A stretch of DNA of 5,074 bases, taken from the NCBI GenBank assembly GCA_039923495.1, contig JBDTCO010000244.1:1-5074 (forward strand), written 5' to 3'. The DNA comes from JBDTCO01 sp039923495. Its GTDB lineage: Bacteria; Myxococcota_A; Polyangia; Palsa-1104. A program made the translations under genes and the position numbers. The notes beneath the pieces were generated by a model that saw only the letters and a program-made list of their open reading frames with translations, was not told the origin of the DNA and ran no database searches. Below, piece by piece: positions 1 through 4,635 of the stretch (positions within the stretch are counted from its first letter, which is position 1; each line of letters begins with the position of its first letter).

Positions 1-1172
1 AGCGCGCCGATCAGCTCTTCGCCGACAAGAAGTTCGAGGAGGCCGCCGCTCTGTACGTGCAGATCGTCGACGCAGATCCGAAGGGCGACGACTCCGACAA
101 GGCGCTCAATAACGCCGCCGTCGCGTACGAGAACGTGAAGCGCTTCGTCGCGGCCACCAAGCTCTACGAGCGCATCGTCACCGAGTACCCGCAGTCGAAG
201 TTCGTCGACGATGCGCTCTTCCGGACGGCGGCCTCGTACCAGAAGGGCTTCGAGTTCGACAAGGCGGTCGTCAGCTACCTTCGCCTCGCGCAGGACCCGC
301 GCTTCGCAGCGTCGACGCACCGCACGGACGCCGTCTACAACGCCGCCAGCATCCTCGAGAACGATCAGGACTACGCAAAGGCCGCCGAGCTGTTCCGGCG
401 CTACGCGGCGGACAAGAACGTGAAGCGCGATGATCAGTCCGAGGCGGCGTATCGCGCGGCGCTCATCACCGAGAAGATGAAGAACCCGGACGCGACCATC
501 AAGGCGATGAACGACTACATCAAGACGTACGGGAACGACCCGAAGGGCGGGCAGCGCAAGCTCGAGGCCGAGTTCAAGATCGCGACGGCGTACGAGACCA
601 AGAAGGATCGAGCAGCCGCCGACCGGATGTACAAGAAGATCGTCGCCGATGGCGCGAACGTCGCGCCCGCGTCCGACCAGGCCGAGTACCCGGCGCACGC
701 GGCGTTCATCCTCACGGAGCAGCGTCTGCCGGCCATCGAGCACGCGAAGATCCAGGGCGGGGGCAAGAAGCTCGTCGAGTCGATCAGCGCGTTCAAGAAG
801 GCCGTGCAGGACGACGTCGCCGAGTACAACAAGGTCCTCGCGTTCAAGCGCGCCAACTGGACGCTCGCCGCGTACTTCCGCACGGGCTACATGTACGAGA
901 CGTTCTCGAGGGCGCTGCTCGCCGCGCCGTGCCCGCCCGAGGTCAAGAAGCTCGGGCCGGAAGGTTGCGACGTGTACCGCGAGCAGATCGAGCAGGCCGT
1001 CTCGCAGGTCGACGACGAGGCCGTGAAGCGCTACGGCACGACGCTCGAGCAGGCCGGCAAGCTCGGCGTGTCGAACGAGTGGACGCGCCTGGCGCGCCTC
1101 CGCGCCAACCAGTACAAGCCCGACCTCTTCCCGCTGGTGAAGGACGAGCGCATCCAGATGGAGACGCCGTAG
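1..1172 (+). CDS. gltD: TPR-repeat periplasmic protein, GltD/AgmU-like, 5' truncated by window edge
   Basis: Only the last 389 codons are in the window. The reading frame is open from base 3, so the GTG at 57 is internal and not the start. The visible part begins inside a TPR (ADQLFADKKFEEAAALYVQI) and carries about six TPR-like helix pairs over visible residues 1-220, for example around ALNNAAVAYENVKRFVAA, AVYNAASILENDQDYAKAAE and AEFKIATAYETKKDRAAADR. A longer helical C-terminal part follows (about 225-389), with two close cysteines (AAPCPPEVKKLGPEGCDVY). TPR arrays are protein-binding scaffolds. In myxobacteria, a very long TPR protein (AgmU/GltD, or NfsD in the paralogous system) lies directly before a shorter secreted TPR protein and acts in the periplasm. 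The identity rests on TPR content plus gene order. A generic BamD/YbgF-like TPR protein remains possible. The stop TAG shares its G with the next start, so translation is probably coupled. Confidence 0.72.
   Translation, partial: RADQLFADKKFEEAAALYVQIVDADPKGDDSDKALNNAAVAYENVKRFVAATKLYERIVTEYPQSKFVDDALFRTAASYQKGFEFDKAVVSYLRLAQDPRFAASTHRTDAVYNAASILENDQDYAKAAELFRRYAADKNVKRDDQSEAAYRAALITEKMKNPDATIKAMNDYIKTYGNDPKGGQRKLEAEFKIATAYETKKDRAAADRMYKKIVADGANVAPASDQAEYPAHAAFILTEQRLPAIEHAKIQGGGKKLVESISAFKKAVQDDVAEYNKVLAFKRANWTLAAYFRTGYMYETFSRALLAAPCPPEVKKLGPEGCDVYREQIEQAVSQVDDEAVKRYGTTLEQAGKLGVSNEWTRLARLRANQYKPDLFPLVKDERIQMETP
1160..1163 (+). promoter_or_regulatory. Shine-Dalgarno GGAG deciding the GTG start of the second TPR gene
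   Basis: GGAG ends 8 nt before the GTG at 1172, which is normal spacing. It lies inside the coding end of the preceding gene. It supports GTG 1172 over the longer frame opening at 929. That longer frame has no comparable context and would put a non-hydrophobic, Arg-rich shadow sequence in front of the signal peptide. Confidence 0.6.
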
Positions 1173-2158
1173 TGACGAGGACAACGAAGACCTTCCGCAA
1201 CGCGAGCCTCGCGCTCGGCCTGTTCGTCATGACCCCGGCGTTCGCGGCCGGGAAGGCCCCCGCGCCGAACCTGCCGCAGGAGACCAAGGGCGATCCCGCG
1301 CCGGACACGAAGGTCGCGCAGGATCTCCTCTCGCGCGGTCGCTACGAGGACGCGATCCGGCAGTCGAAGCTCGCGCTCGGTCGTGACGAGCGCTACGTGC
1401 CGGCCATGATCGTGATGGCGAAGGCGTACTACCACCTCAAGAAGTACGAGCTCGCGGGGTCCATCGTCGAGATCGGCAAGACCATCGACTCGGGCAAGCA
1501 GAAGGGCCAGAACGACGCCGAGTGTTACAACCTGCTCGGCTTCCTCGCGCTCAACCGCGACGACCGCATCGGGGCCACCGCCGGCTTCAAGAAGGCCACA
1601 GGGGCCGACGACAAGTTCGGGCCCGGCTGGCTGAACCTCACGGCGCAGTACCTGTTCGCCAAGAACTATGATGGCGCCGTCGCTGCCGGCGAGCGCGCGG
1701 TCAAGCTCATGGGCAAGTCGCCTCGCGCCCACCTGAACCTCGGCTCGGCCTACCGCGGCAAGATGCGCTATGCGGACGCCGAAAAGGAGTACAGGACCGC
1801 GCTCGAGCTCGACCCGAACCTGGCCGATGCGTGGTTCGATCTCGGGATCTTGTACCTCGACGCCAAAGAGATGCCGGGCCCGAAGGGTCCCATCGATCTG
1901 ACGGAGAAGCTCAACACCGCGATCAGCCACTTCAACAAGTACAAGCAGCTCGCCGGCTACAAGATCACCAAGGACGATCCGGTCGACACCTACATCAACG
2001 ACTGCAGGACCCAGATCGATCGGGAGGCGAAGCGTATCGACCGCATGAAGCGTCAGCAGGACCGCAACAAGCCGAAGGACGGCGCGGCCGCACCAGGTGC
2101 GCCTGCCGCACCTGCGCCCGCTGCGCCTGCGCCCGCTGCAACCACGGGGAAGAAGTGA
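1172..2158 (+). CDS. gltE: Secreted TPR protein, GltE/AglT-like
   Basis: The product is 328 aa. GTG 1172 was chosen because it gives a classical signal peptide (basic MTRTTKTFRN, hydrophobic ASLALGLFVM, then TPAFA-A with cleavage near residue 25/26), has GGAG 8 nt upstream, and overlaps the previous stop by one base. No lipobox cysteine is present, so it is probably a soluble or peripherally bound periplasmic protein. About six TPR units follow: near 45-76 (DLLSRGRYEDAIRQSKLAL), 77-106, 115-148 (YNLLGFLALNRDDRIGATAG), 149-182 (GWLNLTAQYLFAKNYDGAVA), 183-216 (HLNLGSAYRGKMRYADAEKE, ending LELDPN) and 217-260. A basic helical segment (282-302) and a Pro/Ala tail (304-324) close the protein. In M. 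xanthus, AglT/GltE is the secreted TPR member of the gliding complex, next to GltD and GltF; NfsE is the sporulation paralogue. The TPR call is certain. The GltE assignment rests on size, signal peptide and neighbours. Confidence 0.8.
   Translation: MTRTTKTFRNASLALGLFVMTPAFAAGKAPAPNLPQETKGDPAPDTKVAQDLLSRGRYEDAIRQSKLALGRDERYVPAMIVMAKAYYHLKKYELAGSIVEIGKTIDSGKQKGQNDAECYNLLGFLALNRDDRIGATAGFKKATGADDKFGPGWLNLTAQYLFAKNYDGAVAAGERAVKLMGKSPRAHLNLGSAYRGKMRYADAEKEYRTALELDPNLADAWFDLGILYLDAKEMPGPKGPIDLTEKLNTAISHFNKYKQLAGYKITKDDPVDTYINDCRTQIDREAKRIDRMKRQQDRNKPKDGAAAPGAPAAPAPAAPAPAATTGKK
2102..2140 (+). repeat. Tandem 15-bp repeat coding a Pro/Ala tail
   Basis: Two copies of CCTGCGCCCGCTGCG lie at 2111-2125 and 2126-2140 and differ only in the last base. 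A shorter related unit (CCTGCCGCA) precedes them at 2102-2110. They encode the PAAPAPAAPAPAA tail at the end of the GltE-like protein. Such in-frame repeats usually change copy number by slippage and make a flexible, extended tail. Here that tail could reach a partner or the cell wall, which is inference. Confidence 0.75.
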
Positions 2159-2442
2159 TGCGGAAGCTCCTCCTTGCCTCGCTCCTCGTGTCCAGTGCTG
2201 CCTTGGCACAGGACGCACCCACCGATCCGGCTGCCGGCTCCGCGCCGAAGGTGAAGGTCGAGCGCTCGGCCTCGGGTCAGAAGATCTTTCGCATCACAGA
2301 AGGCATCGTGGTCGAGGGGCGCATTCAAAAGCCGAACGCGTTCTACGTTCTGCAGCGTTCATCCATGGACTACGACTGGGAGTCCCTGAAGCAGGACTTT
2401 CTGCCGAAGATCCTCGAAGCCACGGGAAAGCACCCCTTCTAA
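2158..2442 (+). CDS. Small secreted protein, GltF-like by position
   Basis: The product is 94 aa. The ATG at 2158 shares its A with the TGA of the TPR gene (TGATG), and GGGGA ends 7 nt upstream, so start and coupling are well supported. A clear signal peptide (MRKLLLASLLVSSAALA, cleavage before QDAP) leaves a mature domain of about 77 residues. That domain has a low-complexity, Pro/Ala-rich beginning, then a compact part with alternating beta-like segments (KIFRITEGIVVEGRIQKP) and FYVLQRSSMDYDWESLKQDF, ending LPKILEATGKHPF. No enzyme motif or cysteine is visible. Its place between the secreted TPR gene and the FHA/TonB-like gene is that of gltF (nfsF) in myxobacteria, a small periplasmic component with no defined biochemical activity. 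The GltF call comes from synteny and size, with general resemblance of the FYxLxRS part recalled but not searched. It would be annotated as hypothetical if taken alone. Confidence 0.75.
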   Translation: MRKLLLASLLVSSAALAQDAPTDPAAGSAPKVKVERSASGQKIFRITEGIVVEGRIQKPNAFYVLQRSSMDYDWESLKQDFLPKILEATGKHPF

Positions 2443-2453
2443 GGGAACGACGA

Positions 2454-3836
2454 ATGGCCCAGGCTAAACCACGTGGTAGCAGCGCCGACGCGCCCAAGAT
2501 CCTGCGCATCGGCATCATCCAGGGCGAGAAGATCGTCGAGGAGCGGCTCGTGCGAAAGCGCGAGAACGTCACCGTCGGTCAGTCGGCGAAGAACACCTTC
2601 GTCGTTCCCGCCTCCAACGCGCTGCCCCGCACGTTCACCCTCTTCGAGCTGACCCCACAGGGTTACGCGCTCAACTTCTCCGACGGCATGGACGGCCGCA
2701 TCTCGCTCGGCGACAGCGTCGTCGCGCTGCCCGCGCTGCGCCAGGCCGGCAAGGCCGAGAAGAAGAATGGCCTGTACCACGTCATGCTGAGCGAGAAGTC
2801 GCGCGGCAAGATCGTCATCGGCGACGTGAAGGTGCTGTTCCAGTTCGTTGCACCGCCGCCGGTGCAGCCGCGTCCGCAGCTGCCCGCATCGGTGCGCTCG
2901 TCGACGCTGCAGAACCTCGACTGGATGCTCGTGTGGGTGCTCGCCGCCTCGTTCCTCACGCACTTCGCGTTCGTCATCTATCTTCGCAACGTCGACTTCC
3001 CACGCAAGCCCGACATCGAGGAGCTGCCCGATCGTTTCGCGCAGCTCATCGTGCCGAAGCACGTCGAGGAGAAGAAGGTCGAGGAGAAGAAGGTCGACCC
3101 GAACGCCGAGAAGAAGGTGGAGCATCAGGCCTCGAGCTCGCAAAAGAGCGTGAGCGCACCGAAGGCGCAGAAGACCGAAGAAGAGAAGGCCGCCGAGGCT
3201 GCAGCACGTCGTGCGGCGCTCGAGCAGAAGATCCAGAGCCAGGGCGTCCTCAAGATCCTCGGCGCCAAGGGTGAAGGCGGCGGTATCGCTGACCTGCTGA
3301 AGACCGGCGACGTGTCGGGTGACGCGGGCAAGGTCTTCAACTCCGTCGGTGGCGTCTCGGTCGGCGGCGAATCTGGCGCGGGCGGTATCCACGGCAAGGG
3401 CACCGGCGGCACGGGCTCGGCCAAGGGCGGCAGCTCGCTCATGGCCAGCGGTCCGGGCACCGTCGGCACAGGGGAGCGCACCGGAGAGCACGCGGTCCGC
3501 GGGACCGTCAAGACGTCCTCGGCGCCCATCGACGCCGACGGCACGCTCGACCCGAGCATCCTCGTGAAGGAGATCCGCAGCCACCTCGGCGCCATCACGG
3601 CGTGCTACGAGACAGGCCTCAAGCGCAACCCGAACCTGAGCGGCAAGATCCAGCTGCGGTTCGAGATCTCCGCCATCGGCAAGGTGACCTCGGCCGACAT
3701 CGAGAACGACACCATGAAGGACGACGAGGTCGCGGGCTGCATCAAGCAGCGCGTGCTCAGCTGGCGCCTCCCGGCGCCCAAGGGCGGCGGCTCGGCGCAG
3801 TTCTCGTATCCGTTCATTTTCCAGGCGTCCAAGTAA
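2454..3836 (+). CDS. gltG: FHA-like / single-TM / AgmX-PglI C-terminal domain protein, GltG-like
   Basis: The product is 460 aa. ATG 2454 has GGGA 7 nt upstream and follows the previous stop by 11 nt. Domain order: a cytoplasmic beta-rich, FHA-like module at about 15-131 (ENVTVGQSAKNTFVVP, then the FTLFELTPQGYALNF strands); a Pro linker (APPPVQPRPQLP, 133-144); one membrane helix at about 156-177 (MLVWVLAASFLTHFAFVIYL); a charged juxtamembrane part with VEEKK twice (204-213); an Ala/Glu coiled coil (241-262); a GVLKILGAKG...GGIADLLKTGDV segment (264-287); a Gly/Ser-rich linker (about 298-350); and the AgmX/PglI-type, TonB-like C-terminal domain (366-460). That last domain has the typical ITACYETGLKRNPNLSGKI, RFEISAIGKV, a second Cys (VAGCIKQRVLSW) and final PFIFQ. 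In M. xanthus, GltG (PglI) and GltJ (AgmX) couple the AglRQS proton motor to periplasmic and outer-membrane parts, and NfsG does so in spore-coat export. The N-terminus is FHA-like rather than the zinc-ribbon/GYF type of GltJ, which favours GltG. Confidence 0.87.
   Translation: MAQAKPRGSSADAPKILRIGIIQGEKIVEERLVRKRENVTVGQSAKNTFVVPASNALPRTFTLFELTPQGYALNFSDGMDGRISLGDSVVALPALRQAGKAEKKNGLYHVMLSEKSRGKIVIGDVKVLFQFVAPPPVQPRPQLPASVRSSTLQNLDWMLVWVLAASFLTHFAFVIYLRNVDFPRKPDIEELPDRFAQLIVPKHVEEKKVEEKKVDPNAEKKVEHQASSSQKSVSAPKAQKTEEEKAAEAAARRAALEQKIQSQGVLKILGAKGEGGGIADLLKTGDVSGDAGKVFNSVGGVSVGGESGAGGIHGKGTGGTGSAKGGSSLMASGPGTVGTGERTGEHAVRGTVKTSSAPIDADGTLDPSILVKEIRSHLGAITACYETGLKRNPNLSGKIQLRFEISAIGKVTSADIENDTMKDDEVAGCIKQRVLSWRLPAPKGGGSAQFSYPFIFQASK
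3063..3092 (+). repeat. Perfect 15-bp tandem repeat coding VEEKK-VEEKK
   Basis: GTCGAGGAGAAGAAG occurs twice head to tail (3063-3077 and 3078-3092), and a partial third copy (GTCGA) follows. It encodes the charged stretch just outside the membrane helix of the GltG-like protein (residues 204-213). A charged, extended or helical spacer is expected there in TonB-like proteins. Copy number may vary between strains (inference). Confidence 0.8.
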
Positions 3837-3887
3837 CAGTTACGAGCATCTAGATCTCGATCAGGATCCAGGGTAGAGTCGTGGTGT

Positions 3888-3901
3888 TAGGTTGCTGCCG
3901 T
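3888..3901 (+). promoter_or_regulatory. Possible -10 region / motif shared with the downstream intergenic gap
   Basis: TAGGTTGCTGCCGT lies 19 nt before the ATG of the next gene. It is nearly the same as TAGGCTGCTCGCCGT at 4586-4600 (one substitution, one extra base), where it overlaps a good -10 box. Here no convincing -35 box is found 16-18 nt upstream (GATCCA at 3865-3870), so if it is a promoter it is weak or activator-dependent. Another TAnnnT hexamer, TAGAGT at 3874-3879, also lacks a -35. The rest of the gap 3837-3920 shows no terminator-like hairpin. Confidence 0.3.
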
Positions 3902-3906
3902 TTCAC

Positions 3907-3914
3907 AGGTGAGG
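3907..3914 (+). promoter_or_regulatory. Shine-Dalgarno AGGTGAGG deciding the ATG 3921 start
   Basis: AGGTGA (3907-3912) ends 8 nt before ATG 3921, a strong anti-SD match with ideal spacing. The alternative GTG at 3909 lies inside this ribosome-binding site and has none of its own, so ATG 3921 is the better start. Confidence 0.65.
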
Positions 3915-3920
3915 GTAGAT

Positions 3921-4502
3921 ATGTCTTTGAATTCGAAGCGTTGGGTGGTTGTCGCGGGCGGTGTGCTGCTCTCGGGCATCTCGCTCGCAGGCGTGCGCAG
4001 CGAGAAGCTCGCGCCCGGCAGTAGCTCGGGCCCCCTCACTGCGGCGGATGCCGCCACGCTCACGCCCGAAGAGACGCTCTCCCGCGCGCACCAGATGCAG
4101 GGGCAGATGGCGGCCACCGAGAAGCGCGTCGTGGCGCTCCAGCGTCGCGCCGAGACCAAGCGCGACATGGTGATGGTCAACTGCACATCCGACAAGCTCG
4201 TGCAGGTGCGCGGCTACCTCGCCGTCGGCAACCAGTCCGTGGCCTCCATCGAGCTCGCGGCGCAGAAGCACGACGACGGCGCGCGCAACCACGGCTTCGA
4301 TCGGACCAACATCGTCTACCAGAAGGTCCTCGTGCTCGGCACCGAAGCCGAGGGCTGCGCGGGCGAAGACGTGAGCTACGTCGGCGAGACCCGCGTCGAC
4401 GTCGAGGTCGATCCGAACATCCCCGTCGACGATCCCACGATCCCGATCGCCGGCGTACCTCCCACGGCGACGCGCCCGCCCGAGGCTTCGCCCTTCGCGT
4501 AG
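3921..4502 (+). CDS. Unrecognised secreted protein with coiled coil and two cysteines, between GltG-like and GltH-like genes
   Basis: The product is 193 aa. The start is set by AGGTGAGG 8 nt upstream; GTG 3909 would add only four residues. The N-terminus looks like a signal peptide (MSLNSKRW, hydrophobic VVVAGGVLLSGISLAG, possible cleavage after SLA at 22). It is not a lipoprotein, as no cysteine lies near the cleavage site. A linker of small residues (31-46) leads to a probable amphipathic coiled coil at about 48-82 (TPEETLSRAHQMQGQMAATE and on to RRAETKRDM). A conserved-looking core follows, VMVNCTSDKLVQVRGYLAVG (85-104) with Cys88, and GCAGED with Cys146; the two cysteines could form a disulfide in the periplasm. 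The C-terminal end is acidic and then Pro-rich (VDVEVDPNIPVDDPTIPIAG to PFA). I do not recognise a named family. The position suggests a periplasmic accessory part of the neighbouring trans-envelope machine. It is separated from the gene before by 84 nt and may have its own promoter. Confidence 0.85.
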   Translation: MSLNSKRWVVVAGGVLLSGISLAGVRSEKLAPGSSSGPLTAADAATLTPEETLSRAHQMQGQMAATEKRVVALQRRAETKRDMVMVNCTSDKLVQVRGYLAVGNQSVASIELAAQKHDDGARNHGFDRTNIVYQKVLVLGTEAEGCAGEDVSYVGETRVDVEVDPNIPVDDPTIPIAGVPPTATRPPEASPFA

Positions 4503-4505
4503 CCC

Positions 4506-4534
4506 GCCCGGAGGGCCTTCCGTTTCCACGGAAG
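4506..4534 (+). terminator. Inverted repeats after the coiled-coil gene, possible weak terminator
   Basis: Just after the stop at 4500-4502 there is a small hairpin, GCCC-GGA-GGGC (4506-4516), followed at once by a perfect 7-bp stem with a 4-base loop, CTTCCGT-TTCC-ACGGAAG (4517-4534). No T-tract follows, so this is not a textbook intrinsic terminator. It may instead slow RNA decay or mark a transcript end. The CGGAGG at 4509-4514 and the CGGAAG at 4529-4534 can both pair with the middle CTTCCG, so the two folds are alternatives. Confidence 0.4.
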
Positions 4535-4562
4535 CGACCTTCCCGTTCACACCTACCTACAG

Positions 4563-4591
4563 TTGACTACGGCACCCTGGTCCTCTAGGCT
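4563..4591 (+). promoter_or_regulatory. Sigma-70-type promoter candidate for the outer-membrane barrel gene
   Basis: TTGACT (4563-4568, five of six matches to the -35 consensus) is followed after exactly 17 nt by TAGGCT (4586-4591), which keeps the key TA and final T of the -10 box. Transcription would start near 4598, leaving a leader of about 38 nt before ATG 4636. The site lies in the 133-nt gap, downstream of the inverted repeat at 4506-4534, as expected for a separate transcript. No operator was recognised. Confidence 0.5.
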
Positions 4592-4635
4592 GCTCGCCGT
4601 ATCGACCTACCCTTTCGAGAGTCCTGATTATCCTA

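Noticed and set aside
929..1171. Upstream extension of the second TPR gene to a start at 929
   Set aside because: It would overlap the first gene by about 240 bases, add an Arg-rich shadow sequence and bury the signal peptide. GTG 1172 has an SD.
1031..2218. Long antisense open frame (395 codons) on the - strand across the TPR gene
   Set aside because: It mirrors a well-supported TPR gene and arises from GC-rich codon bias. The translation is Arg/Leu/Val-rich low complexity with no domain.
3298..3500. Gly-rich stretch as a possible separate structural repeat or collagen-like domain
   Set aside because: No regular Gly-X-Y period is seen. A Gly/Ser-rich linker before the C-terminal domain is usual for AgmX/PglI-type proteins.
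2439..3584. Long antisense open frame (381 codons) on the - strand opposite the FHA/TonB-like gene
   Set aside because: The + strand frame has clear domains, a TM helix and an SD. The antisense product is repetitive Leu/Arg/Asp-rich and starts inside the other gene.
3849..3869. Polylinker-like cluster of TCTAGA, AGATCT and GGATCC in the gap before the coiled-coil gene
   Set aside because: It resembles cloning sites, but it lies between two native-looking genes with no vector sequence around it. The shared GATC cores make such a cluster plausible by chance, and it forms no good hairpin.
3903..4550. 215-codon antisense frame opposite the coiled-coil gene
   Set aside because: The + strand frame has an SD, signal peptide and structured features. 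The antisense product is Arg/Gly/Val/Asp-rich shadow.
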